Counted from the stretch's first letter, positions 33,916 through 42,559 are shown. The stretch is DNA of 64,000 bases from Bacillus infantis NRRL B-14911 (GCF_000473245.1 NC_022524.1:644501-708500), one strand, 5' to 3'. Translations and numbers: made by a program. The notes: generated by a model from the sequence alone, not told the origin.

Positions 33916-35031
33916 TTATATCCGTGAAGTGTTTTTCTGAAAATCAACATCCTGATAATAACTGTTCTTCACCAATACATTCGGGCCAAGGCATTTGACG
34001 GCCGGACAGTGGCAGTTGAGTTCAGCTGCGAGCTTTGTTTCCTGCCAGCTGTTGAAGATGTCAGGCAGGGCATCCCTCTGGATATTGCCGAGCGCCGGGG
34101 TGTCGCCGAAGTCGGTCACGATCACATCGCCTGTGAAAATATTGACGTTGAGGCGGGAGCGGCCGTCCGGGTCATTGCGGACGGTGACGTTTTTGCTGCT
34201 GTATAAACGCTTCAGGAGCTCCAGGTCCTCGTCGCTCGTGCTGCACGGATAAAACGGCAGGGTGCCGAACAGCATCCAGGTGTTTTCGTCCCTCACATCA
34301 AGGAGGTGGTGAATTGCCTTCCTGATTTCATCAAGATTCAAAGTTTCCAGTGATGAAGCAAAATCTGATGGGTACATAGGGTGAATCTCATGCCTCTGGC
34401 ATTTCATTTCCTCAGTAATCTGTTTATGTATGCTTTCCAGATAGGGGAGGGTCCGTTTATTGAGCATCGTTTCCGCAGACACCATCACACCTGCATCCAC
34501 CAGGGCGCGGCTGTTTTCGATCATCCGGTGGAACAGCCTGACGCGCTGCTCTCTTGTCGGCTTCCGCTCCATCATCGCGAAGCCGCCTTCAATGAAGTCC
34601 TCTTCTGTTCCCCAGTTATGGGAAATATGCAGCACATCAAGGTAAGGGGAGATCATCTCGTATCTGTCCATATCAAGCGTCAGATTGCTGTTCATCTGGG
34701 TGCGGACACCGCGCTCGGATGCATATTTGATAAGTGGCAGCACATAATTCTCCACCGATTTTTTTGAAAGCATCGGTTCTCCGCCTGTGATGCTGATTGA
34801 GCGGAGGGCAGGGATTTCCTCAAGCCGCTTCAGCAGCAGGGGGAGGGGCAGGGCATTCGGGTCCTTCGGCTGCAGTGTATAGCCGACGGCGCAATGCTCG
34901 CATCTCATGTTGCAGAGAACTGTAGTTGTAAATTCAATATTGGTTAATGTCAGCTTGTTATATTGTTCCATATCCATATAAGCTTCCCATGGATCATGGC
35001 TCGGTGTAATGCTTGTTTTTTCAATAATCAT
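33916..35031 (-). CDS. yfkAB: Radical SAM protein YfkA/YfkAB
   Basis: A radical SAM enzyme of 371 aa. The [4Fe-4S] motif is CNMRCEHC (about residues 40-47), followed by SITGGEPML, the GGE motif that binds SAM. The C-terminal part has additional cysteines (CHCPAVKCLGPN), likely a second cluster or zinc site, as in SPASM-like proteins. AAGGAGAT precedes ATG 35031. In B. subtilis 168 the equivalent is split into yfkA and yfkB by a frameshift; here it is intact. Substrate unknown. Confidence 0.88.
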   Translation of the reverse strand: MIIEKTSITPSHDPWEAYMDMEQYNKLTLTNIEFTTTVLCNMRCEHCAVGYTLQPKDPNALPLPLLLKRLEEIPALRSISITGGEPMLSKKSVENYVLPLIKYASERGVRTQMNSNLTLDMDRYEMISPYLDVLHISHNWGTEEDFIEGGFAMMERKPTREQRVRLFHRMIENSRALVDAGVMVSAETMLNKRTLPYLESIHKQITEEMKCQRHEIHPMYPSDFASSLETLNLDEIRKAIHHLLDVRDENTWMLFGTLPFYPCSTSDEDLELLKRLYSSKNVTVRNDPDGRSRLNVNIFTGDVIVTDFGDTPALGNIQRDALPDIFNSWQETKLAAELNCHCPAVKCLGPNVLVKNSYYQDVDFQKNTSRI

Positions 35032-35119
35032 GCGGTATCTCCTTCTAAAAATGTCCTTAATCATTACTATGCCGTGAAGCCTATGTCAATGATTTTTTGC
35101 GTCCCTCTGAAAAATCATA

Positions 35120-35145
35120 GTTTATGAATCTCTCAAAATGGGAAA
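35120..35145 (+). promoter_or_regulatory. Candidate SigB promoter for the YtxH-like protein
   Basis: GTTTAT, a 14-base spacer and GGGAAA closely match the SigB consensus. It lies 43 bases upstream of the start codon. Confidence 0.6.
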
Positions 35146-35187
35146 TAACCTAGTAATGATAGCATAAATCAAGAGGAGGAATGCAAG

Positions 35188-36051
35188 ATGGCACAGCAAT
35201 TTGGCAGTACGAATACGAATTCTGAAAATACTGGAACGAGCGCGGGTGTATCTGTACCAGGAACTGGAACAAGCGCGGAATCAAGAACAGGTACAAGCTC
35301 AAACACAGGCATGTCAACAAGCGTGAACCCTGACACTTCGAGCACCAATTCAGGTACAGGCTCAAACTTTAGTACAGGTACAAGCTCAAGTTCAAGCTTC
35401 AGCTCAGGCTCAAATTCAAGCAACCACTATGGTTCAACGAATGACAACAGCAAGCTCCTGAAAGGGATTGTGCTTGGCGGGATTGTCGGTGGAGCCCTTG
35501 CCCTGCTCGATACTTCAACACGCAACAAAGTGATGGGCACTGCGACTGACCTGAAGGATTCTTCTATGAAAATGTTCAATGAAGTAAAGGAAAATCCTGG
35601 CGAAGCCAAGGATAATATGATCAGCCAATTCAAGTCTGCATCTTCGACTTTGAAAGAAGCGATCAGCGATGCCCAGAAGCTGTACGAGCGCGTTAATAAT
35701 GACGTATTCGGAAAAGTGAATGAGTTTAAGGGCATGTCAGGTGATGCGAAGTCTAACTTCCAAGACGCGAAAAGCGGTCTCATGGACGCAAAGGACGATC
35801 TGATGGATATCGGCAGCAAGGTAAAAGATGCCGGCTCTGAACTGGTTGAAAGCCCGGTGGGCGGTTCAGGCTCATCTGACAGCACAAGCTCGTCAAACAG
35901 CTCTGACAGCTCATCTTCAACTTCAAACAGCAGCAAGTCAAACACTTCAAGCTCAACTGGCTCAAATGGAACAACTGCGTTCTCAAGTGATTCCAGCAAG
36001 AGCACAGCAACTGCAACTCCATCTACTCAAAAGAACAGCAAAAACCTTTAA
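35188..36051 (+). CDS. YtxH-domain stress protein with Ser/Thr-rich flanks
   Basis: A 287-aa protein in three parts. Residues 1-85 are almost entirely Ser/Thr/Gly/Asn. The middle holds LLKGIVLGGIVGGALALLD followed by a helical region rich in Lys/Asp/Ala, like YtxH/GvpP. The last 75 residues are again Ser-rich. The low-complexity parts use many TCA/AGC codons in near repeats. It shares the glycine-rich segment with the 128-aa protein at 16630. A SigB-like promoter lies upstream. Probably a cytoplasmic or cell-surface-associated general stress protein; mechanism unknown. GAGGAGG precedes ATG 35188. Confidence 0.8.
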   Translation: MAQQFGSTNTNSENTGTSAGVSVPGTGTSAESRTGTSSNTGMSTSVNPDTSSTNSGTGSNFSTGTSSSSSFSSGSNSSNHYGSTNDNSKLLKGIVLGGIVGGALALLDTSTRNKVMGTATDLKDSSMKMFNEVKENPGEAKDNMISQFKSASSTLKEAISDAQKLYERVNNDVFGKVNEFKGMSGDAKSNFQDAKSGLMDAKDDLMDIGSKVKDAGSELVESPVGGSGSSDSTSSSNSSDSSSSTSNSSKSNTSSSTGSNGTTAFSSDSSKSTATATPSTQKNSKNL

Positions 36052-36069
36052 TAGATCATATCATCCAGG

Positions 36070-36098
36070 GGCGGCATCAATCAGATGCCGCCTTTTTG
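36070..36098 (+). terminator. Terminator after the YtxH-domain gene
   Basis: GGCGGCAT pairs with ATGCCGCC, followed by TTTTTG. Confidence 0.88.
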
Positions 36099-36151
36099 TG
36101 CGTGAATTACATTATCTGGCCGCGCTGGAAACTTCTTAACTGCCGCTCTTC

Positions 36152-36177
36152 GTTTCTCTTTTGAAGAGAAGGGGTAT
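36152..36177 (+). promoter_or_regulatory. Candidate SigB promoter for gamma-glutamyltransferase
   Basis: GTTTCT, a 14-base spacer and GGGTAT: the -10 is exact for SigB. It lies 44 bases before the start codon. Confidence 0.55.
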
Positions 36178-36220
36178 TGATTGATACAAGAGTAAAGCCA
36201 ATTGTACTGGAGGAATATAG

Positions 36221-37909
36221 ATGATGTTTCGCAAAGGCAAGAACATGACAGCGGAGGATGAAAAAACTTCACATGAAAGGGAGAGTGCAGAAGGAACGAA
36301 AGCGATGGTGGCGGCGCCGCATCATGTGGCAGCTGACATTGGCGAGAAGATTTTAAAACAAGGCGGAAACGCGGTCGACGCGGTCATCGCCATTCAATTT
36401 GCCCTTAATGTCGTTGAGCCGATGATGACCGGCATCGGCGGCAGCGGCTTCATGATGGTCTATGACAACGAGAAGAAGGATACCAAAATCTACGACGGCC
36501 ACACAAGAGCGCCTAAAGCGGCACATCCGAAAATGTTCCTCGATGAAAACGGCGAGGTCATCCCGTTCCGTGAACGGAGCACACATGCCACAGCAGTCGG
36601 GGTTCCCGGCATTCTGAAGGCGATGGATGAAGCCCTCAAAGCGCATGGAACCATGAAGCTGGCAGACCTCATCCAGCCGGCAATTGAAATTGCGGAAGAA
36701 GGAATTGAAGTTAACTGGGTGCTCGCTGAAGCGCTCGAGAACTTCCACTACCGCCTCGGCCAGCATGCGAAGGATTTCTTTATGCCCGAAGGAAAAGCCC
36801 TGAAGGAAGGCGACATTCTGGTGAAAAAGAAGCTGGCCAACACATTCAGGACCCTGCAGGAAAAAGGGGTCGAGGCTTTTTATGAGGGAGAAATTGCCGA
36901 AGCTATCATTGGGGCATTGGATGATCTCGACGGCTTTATGACACTGGATGATCTGAAAAACTACCGGGTAACAGTTGATGAGCCGATCTGGGGCGAATAC
37001 CGCGGCTATAAGATTGCTTCTTCAGCGCCTCCAAGCGCCGGCGGACTGACAGTGATCCAGATTCTCAAGCTTCTTGAAAAATTTGACCTCAAGCAATATG
37101 GTCCGAAATCATGGGAAAAGTATTATCTGTTCACAGAGGCCATGAGGATTGCTTTTTCCGATAAAATCGCCTTCAACACGGATCCGGAGTTCGAGGATAT
37201 GCCGATCAAGGGCCTTCTTCACGACGACTATATAAAAGAGCGCCAGAAGCTGATCAATTTTGAAAGAAGAAATGACGCGGTTGATTTCGGCAATCCGTGG
37301 AAATACGAAGACGGCGAGCCGAAAAAGGTGATCCGCCAGCCGGATGATCTGGAAAAGAGCGAAACGACGCACTTTACCGTCCGCGACCAGTGGGGCAATA
37401 TTGCCGCTGTCACTTCGACGGTTGAACATCCATTTGGTTCAGGGATCTTCGTGCCGAACCATGGCTTTATGCTGAATAATGAACTGACTGACTTTGATGC
37501 CAATCCTGGCGGCATCAACGAGGTAGAACCTGAAAAGCGTCCGGTCAGCTGTAAAAGTCCTACGATTCTTTTCAAGGACGGTGAACCGGTCCTTACCCTC
37601 GGATCGCCGGGCGGACCGACGATCATTGCATCTGTTTTCCAGACGATCGTCAATGTCATCGACTTTGGTATGGATCTGAAGGATGCTGTTGAAGAGCCGC
37701 GCATTTTCGCAGCCACCGGCCCGCTCGTTGAATGGGAGCCGGGAATCAGTATGGAAGCGAAGGGTGAATTGGAGTCCCGCGGATATGAATTCGGGGACAA
37801 CCCGAGCCGGATCGGAAACGTCCAGGCTATTAAAATTGATAAAAAAGCAGGCAAGCTTTACGGTGCGGCCGATTCAAGCCGCGAAGGAAAAGCAGTCGGG
37901 CTGGAATAA
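36221..37909 (+). CDS. ggt: Gamma-glutamyltransferase, cytoplasmic type
   Basis: Transfers or hydrolyses the gamma-glutamyl group of glutathione-like or poly-gamma-glutamyl compounds; Ntn-hydrolase that cleaves itself. The 562-aa sequence has AAPHHVAADIGEKIL near the start, GIGGSGFMMVYD, and the cleavage-site nucleophile Thr in ETTHFTVRD (about residue 381), then EKRPVSCKSPTI and GSPGGPTI of the small subunit. Unlike secreted Ggt it has no signal peptide, so it resembles YwrD-type enzymes. TGGAGGAA serves ATG 36221 or 36224. A SigB-like promoter precedes it. Confidence 0.88.
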   Translation: MMFRKGKNMTAEDEKTSHERESAEGTKAMVAAPHHVAADIGEKILKQGGNAVDAVIAIQFALNVVEPMMTGIGGSGFMMVYDNEKKDTKIYDGHTRAPKAAHPKMFLDENGEVIPFRERSTHATAVGVPGILKAMDEALKAHGTMKLADLIQPAIEIAEEGIEVNWVLAEALENFHYRLGQHAKDFFMPEGKALKEGDILVKKKLANTFRTLQEKGVEAFYEGEIAEAIIGALDDLDGFMTLDDLKNYRVTVDEPIWGEYRGYKIASSAPPSAGGLTVIQILKLLEKFDLKQYGPKSWEKYYLFTEAMRIAFSDKIAFNTDPEFEDMPIKGLLHDDYIKERQKLINFERRNDAVDFGNPWKYEDGEPKKVIRQPDDLEKSETTHFTVRDQWGNIAAVTSTVEHPFGSGIFVPNHGFMLNNELTDFDANPGGINEVEPEKRPVSCKSPTILFKDGEPVLTLGSPGGPTIIASVFQTIVNVIDFGMDLKDAVEEPRIFAATGPLVEWEPGISMEAKGELESRGYEFGDNPSRIGNVQAIKIDKKAGKLYGAADSSREGKAVGLE

Positions 37910-37915
37910 TAAAGA

Positions 37916-37946
37916 AACAGGCTGCCTTTCCCGGCAGCCTGTTTTT
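37916..37946. terminator. Bidirectional terminator
   Basis: CAGGCTGCC pairs with GGCAGCCTG, followed by TTTTTC, between convergent genes. Confidence 0.9.
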
Positions 37947-37949
37947 CTG

Positions 37950-38459
37950 TTATTTTTTGCTGATGTTCTGCAGGGTGGAGGATCCCTCTTTATCCGACTT
38001 CTTAATGACTGAAAAAGATCCGTCGGACTCGAGCACAACCGCTTCTGCTTGTTCAAGCGAGGAGAGGCCCTGGCTTCTTGCGGCCTGGAGGATTTCCACT
38101 TCAAGCACACGCTCCTTCTTCATTTCATCGTGAAGATAGCTGCCTTTATAGTACAATAGCGTCGGATTCGATTTAATCAGCTTGCTTACGGTCTTGCTAT
38201 GGACAGAGGTCCAGGCCACCAGGTATTGAAGCCCGATGAGGACGCAAAAAGCGGTGAATCCTTCGACCAATGCCACTTTTTTATTCAAAAGGATTGTGGC
38301 GAGCGTCGAACCGAGTGCGACCGTCACAATCAGGTCGAAGGCATTCATCTTGGACAGGGTCCGCTTTCCTGAAATACGGAGCACCAGAATAAGCAGAAGA
38401 TAGCTGCATATCCCGACAATCACCGTTCTGTATATATTATCCCAGCTGTTAAAAAACAT
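37950..38459 (-). CDS. DUF421 (YetF-like) membrane protein
   Basis: A 169-aa protein with three N-terminal helices and a soluble C-terminal domain. It shows RISGKRTLSKMNAFDLIVTVALGS, the family signature, and then NPTLLYYKGSYLHDEMKKER. Members of the YetF/YdfR group are linked to spores or stress in Bacillus; function unknown. ATG 38459 has GGGAGGT upstream. A SigB-like promoter is seen on the same strand. Confidence 0.85.
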   Translation of the reverse strand: MFFNSWDNIYRTVIVGICSYLLLILVLRISGKRTLSKMNAFDLIVTVALGSTLATILLNKKVALVEGFTAFCVLIGLQYLVAWTSVHSKTVSKLIKSNPTLLYYKGSYLHDEMKKERVLEVEILQAARSQGLSSLEQAEAVVLESDGSFSVIKKSDKEGSSTLQNISKK

Positions 38460-38490
38460 CATATACCTCCCAGGAATCTTTACTTAGCCT

Positions 38491-38516
38491 TTTTCCTATG
38501 TGCAGACCGCTGAAAC
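38491..38516 (-). promoter_or_regulatory. Candidate SigB promoter for the DUF421 gene
   Basis: On the minus strand GTTTCA, 14 bases, then GGAAAA. It is weaker than the other three candidates but has the same spacer. Confidence 0.4.
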
Positions 38517-38598
38517 ATCCAGGACGTTTGGGTTATACTAAAATTCGTCAGCATTTGCGAAAAATCGATATTTCCGGTAAAGTAAAAAGAGCATTTCG

Positions 38599-38617
38599 GG
38601 TGCCTGCGACAGGCACC
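38599..38617. repeat. GGTGCCTG palindrome
   Basis: GGTGCCTG and CAGGCACC separated by three bases. One of several GGTGCC-type hairpins in the window (also near 3243, 3690, 3740 and 15677). Confidence 0.7.
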
Positions 38618-38638
38618 GGTATGAAAGGAGAGATTGCT

Positions 38639-38824
38639 TTGGGCAGTCCAATACAAGATAAAAATCAGCAGGTTACATTCCTGAAGCACCGCTTAAATAT
38701 GTTCATGGATGTCCTGGATGCAATAGATCCAGAGGACACAGAGCTTGAAGACATAGACCGTCTGATCGAAATGATCGACGAACTGGAATCTAAATGTAAA
38801 GAATTTAATAACCGCGAAGAGTAG
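38639..38824 (+). CDS. SE1561 family small protein (YfjT position)
   Basis: A 61-aa acidic protein starting MGSPIQDKNQQVTFLKHRL and containing DPEDTELEDIDRLIEMIDEL, a helical hairpin typical of the SE1561 family. Start at TTG 38639, six bases after AAAGGAGAG. The frame runs upstream to 38498 but this is unsupported. The location between yfkA and pdaA is that of yfjT in B. subtilis. Function unknown. Confidence 0.75.
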   Translation: MGSPIQDKNQQVTFLKHRLNMFMDVLDAIDPEDTELEDIDRLIEMIDELESKCKEFNNREE

Positions 38825-38826
38825 GA

Positions 38827-38855
38827 GGGAGCCCTGGTTTGGGGGCTCTTTTTGT
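38827..38855 (+). terminator. Terminator
   Basis: GAGCCC pairs with GGGCTC, followed by TTTTTG. Confidence 0.85.
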
Positions 38856-38890
38856 TTTTTGCGGGAGAGGGGCGGCTGTGGGATGGGCTG

Positions 38891-38960
38891 GTCGCAAATA
38901 GAAGCTTGAAGGCCGCGATATGGTTGAAGTCGCAAATAAAACGAAAATCCCGCAAATATC
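38891..38960. repeat. 20-bp-period array of CGCAAATA
   Basis: CGCAAATA occurs at 38893, 38931 and 38951, with a diverged CGCGATA at 38914: steps of about 20 bp. It lies directly after a terminator. The motif GTCGCAAATAAA differs from GTTGCTAATAAA of the 18.1-kb array at only two positions. Confidence 0.75.
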
Positions 38961-39118
38961 GCCCCCCGCACCACACCCCGCCGCCCACCAAAACCTCCCC
39001 TGTAACCGATTTCACCTCCCTCTTTAAATCACCAAAGGATAGGGGTATAATAAAATCGTGAAAATTCGTACAGAAACAGAAGATTTTTGAGGGGAACGAA
39101 AGGGAAGGGGATCTTGCT

Positions 39119-40669
39119 GTGAATTTCGAGACATTACAGGAAAGCATGTATCAGTTGATTGTGGAAACTTCTACGAACCTGCCGAAGGATGTGCGCCGCG
39201 CCATCAAGAGTGCGAAGGAGCGCGAGAGTGCCGGCACGCGTTCGGCGATGAGCCTTGGGACGATTACGAATAATATTAAGATGGCGGACGATAATGTATC
39301 GCCGATCTGCCAGGATACAGGATTGCCGACTTTTAAAATCAAGACGCCGGTCGGCGTGAACCAGCTGGAAATCAAGGAAGCAATCAAGAATGCGATTGCC
39401 CTTGCGACGAAAAACGGGAAGCTGCGCCCGAACTCTGTTGATTCGCTGACAGGGGACAACAGCGGCGACAATCTTGGCGCCGGCACGCCGGTCATTAAGT
39501 TTGAGCAATGGGAAAAAGATTATATCGACGCGCGCCTGATTTTAAAGGGCGGCGGCTGTGAAAATAAAAATATCCAGTACAGCCTTCCATGCGAGCTGGA
39601 TGGACTGGGCCGTGCCGGCCGCGATCTGGACGGCATCCGCAAGTGCATCCTGCATTCTGTGTATCAGGCACAGGGCCAGGGCTGCAGCGCCGGCTTCATC
39701 GGCGTTGGCATCGGCGGCGACCGCTCTTCAGGTTATGACCTCGCGAAAGAGCAGCTGTTCCGTTCAGTGGATGATGTGAACCCGCATCCTGACCTGCAGA
39801 AGGTTGAGGAATATGTACTCGAAAATGCCAACAAGCTTGGCATCGGCACCATGGGCTTCGGCGGCGAAACGACGCTGCTCGGCTGCAAAATCGGTGTGAT
39901 GAACCGCATCCCGGCCAGCTTCTTCGTGTCAGTTGCGTACAACTGCTGGGCATTCCGCCGTCTCGGCATCAGCATTTCGCCTGCAACAGGCGAAATCAAT
40001 GAGTGGATGTACCAGGAAGGCGAGAAGATCGATTTCGCCCCGACAGGAGCTGAGCTTGAAACAGCGGCTGCTGTAGAAGAAGCAGCTCAAAATGTGGTGA
40101 CGCTGCAGGCGCCGATCACGGAAGAGCAGATCCGCGCTCTCAATGTCGGTGATGTGGTGCAGATCAACGGCATGATGTACACGGGCCGTGACGCGATCCA
40201 TCATCATTTGATGGACCATGATGCACCGGTCGACCTCAATGGCCAGGTCATCTACCACTGCGGTCCGGTCATGATGAAGGATGAGGCAGGCGAATGGCAT
40301 GTTAAAGCAGCCGGTCCGACGACAAGCATCCGCGAGGAGCCTTACCAGGGCGATATTATGAAAAAATTCGGCATCCGCGCCGTGATCGGCAAAGGCGGTA
40401 TGGGGCCGAAAACACTGGCAGCCCTCCAGGAGCATGGCGGCGTTTATCTCAACGCCATCGGCGGCGCAGCCCAGTATTATGCAGACTGCATCAAAAAAGT
40501 CGAAGGCGTCGACCTGATGGAATTCGGCATTCCGGAAGCAATGTGGCATCTGAAGGTTGAAGGCTTCACAGCCGTCGTAACGATGGACTCACACGGCAAC
40601 AGCCTCCACCAGGATGTGGATAAGTCTTCACTCGAAAAACTGTCCCAATTCAAAGAACGGGTTTACTAA
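39119..40669 (+). CDS. fumA: Fumarate hydratase class I (iron-sulfur)
   Basis: Reversible hydration of fumarate to malate in the TCA cycle using a labile [4Fe-4S] cluster. At 516 aa it fuses the alpha and beta parts. Cluster cysteines are probably in SPICQDTGLP (about residue 62), GQGCSAGF and TLLGCKIG. The C-terminal part has GRDAIHHHLM, YHCGPVM and GKGGMG. GTG 39119 is seven bases after AAGGGGA. B. subtilis uses only class II FumC, so this gene is an addition to the conserved neighbourhood. A weak SigA promoter (TTTAAA-N17-TATAAT, near 39023-39051) lies upstream. Confidence 0.92.
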   Translation: MNFETLQESMYQLIVETSTNLPKDVRRAIKSAKERESAGTRSAMSLGTITNNIKMADDNVSPICQDTGLPTFKIKTPVGVNQLEIKEAIKNAIALATKNGKLRPNSVDSLTGDNSGDNLGAGTPVIKFEQWEKDYIDARLILKGGGCENKNIQYSLPCELDGLGRAGRDLDGIRKCILHSVYQAQGQGCSAGFIGVGIGGDRSSGYDLAKEQLFRSVDDVNPHPDLQKVEEYVLENANKLGIGTMGFGGETTLLGCKIGVMNRIPASFFVSVAYNCWAFRRLGISISPATGEINEWMYQEGEKIDFAPTGAELETAAAVEEAAQNVVTLQAPITEEQIRALNVGDVVQINGMMYTGRDAIHHHLMDHDAPVDLNGQVIYHCGPVMMKDEAGEWHVKAAGPTTSIREEPYQGDIMKKFGIRAVIGKGGMGPKTLAALQEHGGVYLNAIGGAAQYYADCIKKVEGVDLMEFGIPEAMWHLKVEGFTAVVTMDSHGNSLHQDVDKSSLEKLSQFKERVY

Positions 40670-40677
40670 TAAGAAAA

Positions 40678-40710
40678 GAAAGCGGGGAGCCAGGTGCTTC
40701 CCGCTTTTTC
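40678..40710 (+). terminator. fumA terminator
   Basis: AAAGCGGG pairs with CCCGCTTT, followed by TTC. Confidence 0.85.
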
Positions 40711-40781
40711 TAATGTTTGACAGAATGCTCCCGCCCGTTTTCACAAACACTAAACCTAAAAGGTTTGAAGGAGGAAATGGG

Positions 40782-41582
40782 ATGAGATATTGGAAACAGC
40801 TTATGATGGCCATTGTGCTTTTTTTTGCCGGAAGTGCTTCTGCTGCCCACGCAGGGACCGCCAATTCACCGATCCACTGGGGCTTCCAGAAGGCAAAGGA
40901 TGAAGTGCCGGCAGAGGCGGGCAAGCCGCTCGATGATCTGCTGGAAAGGTACGGGTCTTATTATAAAGGCGACACAAGCAAGAAGGATATTTACCTGACA
41001 TTCGATAACGGCTATGAAAATGGCTATACCGAGAAGGTCCTTGATGTTTTGAAAAAAGAACAGGTGCCGGCCGCTTTTTTCGTGACAGGCCATTATTTGA
41101 ACAGCGCCCCGGATCTCGTCAAGCGGATGGTGAAGGAAGGCCATATTGTCGGCAATCACTCCTGGCACCACCCGGATATGACCAGGATCAGCGATGAGAA
41201 GCTGGCGAAGGAGCTGGAGATGGTCCGTGCGAAGACGGAGGAGCTGACAGGTGTCAAAGAGATGGCATACCTGAGGCCGCCGCGCGGGGTTTTCAGCGAG
41301 CGCACACTCGACCTTGCGAAAAAGCAGGGCTATACCCATGTATTCTGGTCGCTTGCCTTCGTCGACTGGCATAGGGACGCACAGAAGGGCTGGGAATATT
41401 CCTATAACAACATCATGAAGCAGATTCACCCCGGATGCATCCTCCTGCTGCATACCGTCTCAAAGGACAATGCCGATGCACTGGAAAAAGCGATCCAGGA
41501 TCTGAAGAAAAGAGGCTATACGTTCAAAAGCCTTGATCAATTGGAGATGAATAAAGCGTTCGAACATGATATGCTGTACTAG
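40782..41582 (+). CDS. pdaA: Polysaccharide deacetylase PdaA (delta-lactam biosynthesis)
   Basis: N-deacetylase that acts on muramic acid during formation of muramic-delta-lactam in spore cortex peptidoglycan. ATG 40782 follows AAGGAGG; the signal peptide runs MRYWKQLMMAIVLFFAGS to about residue 25. NodB-fold motifs: YLTFDNGYENGY (metal Asp; N in place of the second Asp, as in PdaA), HSWHHPDM and LRPPRGVFSERTL. Secreted, about 266 aa. The earlier frame start at 40614 overlaps fumA and is rejected. Synteny with pdaA (yfjS) supports the name. Confidence 0.9.
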   Translation: MRYWKQLMMAIVLFFAGSASAAHAGTANSPIHWGFQKAKDEVPAEAGKPLDDLLERYGSYYKGDTSKKDIYLTFDNGYENGYTEKVLDVLKKEQVPAAFFVTGHYLNSAPDLVKRMVKEGHIVGNHSWHHPDMTRISDEKLAKELEMVRAKTEELTGVKEMAYLRPPRGVFSERTLDLAKKQGYTHVFWSLAFVDWHRDAQKGWEYSYNNIMKQIHPGCILLLHTVSKDNADALEKAIQDLKKRGYTFKSLDQLEMNKAFEHDMLY

Positions 41583-41588
41583 ACACCT

Positions 41589-41616
41589 GCCCAAATCATC
41601 AAGGATTTGGGCTTGT
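41589..41616 (+). terminator. pdaA terminator
   Basis: GCCCAAATC pairs with GATTTGGGC, followed by TTGTTTCTT. Confidence 0.8.
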
Positions 41617-41680
41617 TTCTTGGGAGCAGCATAATCCCAGGTGTTATAATAAGGGTAAAAACACAAGGGATGGATGACAG

Positions 41681-42541
41681 TTGGCTATTTTTCAAATGAA
41701 AGGACCTTATAACTTTGATCTTGTACTGGACAGGCTTTCGCTTGATCCGCTTCATGCTGTCGACATGGAAAAGCGGAGCGTGAAGGTTCCTTTGATGATT
41801 GAAAATGAACCGGTCGCTGCCGAGGTGACAGCGGCCGGAACCACTGAGCATCCCGAATTCATCATAAACGGCATAGAGGGAAAACATAAAGAAAAAGCGG
41901 AAGAGCGCCTGGCGCAGATCTTTCAATGGCATATCCCGCTTGAGGATATTCATACCCATTTCCAGAACACAGAGCTGAAGGCGATTTTTGACGAGCATTA
42001 CGGCACACCGGTTGTGCTGGATTTCGATCCGTACGGCTGCCTGCTGAAATGCATCATCCACCAGCAGCTCAACCTGTCATTTGCCTTCACGCTGACAAAG
42101 AGATTTGTGGAGACATTCGGCTTCCAAAAAGACGGCGTCTGGTTTTACCCGCGCCCTGAAACAGTGGCTGCCCTGACGGTGGAACAGCTCCGCGAGCTCC
42201 AGTTCAGCGGCAGGAAGGCCGAGTACGCCATCGGCCTCTCCAAGGAAATCACCGAGGGAAGATTGAATCTTGAGGAGCTGGCAAAAGAGCCGGATGAAAT
42301 GGTCATGAAAAAGCTCATCAAGATCCGCGGCATTGGCCCATGGACGGTCCAGAACTTCCTGATGTTCGGACTCGGCCGCCCGAATCTTTTCCCGAAAGCA
42401 GATATCGGGCTGCAAAATGCCCTGAAGAAATTATATAAGCTTGAAGCAAAACCGACCCACGAGCAGATGGACGAATATATGCTAGGGTGGGATCCTTATC
42501 TAACCTATGCTTCCCTGTATCTATGGAGAAGTATTGAATAA
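41681..42541 (+). CDS. yfjP: DNA-3-methyladenine glycosylase II (AlkA-type, YfjP)
   Basis: Base-excision repair glycosylase that removes alkylated purines. The HhH-GPD motif is at IRGIGPWTVQNFLMFGLGR with the catalytic Asp following in FPKADIGLQ (about residue 240). The N-terminal ~100 residues form the AlkA-like beta domain, and IIHQQLNLSFAF marks the HhH fold entry. TTG 41681 has AAGGGATG upstream. 286 aa, normal. It lies 18 bases before rlmCD and probably shares its transcript, as yfjP and yfjO do in B. subtilis. Confidence 0.88.
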   Translation: MAIFQMKGPYNFDLVLDRLSLDPLHAVDMEKRSVKVPLMIENEPVAAEVTAAGTTEHPEFIINGIEGKHKEKAEERLAQIFQWHIPLEDIHTHFQNTELKAIFDEHYGTPVVLDFDPYGCLLKCIIHQQLNLSFAFTLTKRFVETFGFQKDGVWFYPRPETVAALTVEQLRELQFSGRKAEYAIGLSKEITEGRLNLEELAKEPDEMVMKKLIKIRGIGPWTVQNFLMFGLGRPNLFPKADIGLQNALKKLYKLEAKPTHEQMDEYMLGWDPYLTYASLYLWRSIE

Positions 42542-42559
42542 ATGGAGTGAAGCAGCACG

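Noticed and set aside
35169-36022. Several antisense frames rich in Glu/Leu/Pro opposite the YtxH-domain gene
   Set aside because: Mirror image of the Ser/Thr-rich repeats of the sense gene; no start signals.
40614-40781. N-terminal extension of pdaA
   Set aside because: Overlaps the end of fumA and its terminator; the signal peptide and AAGGAGG place the start at 40782.
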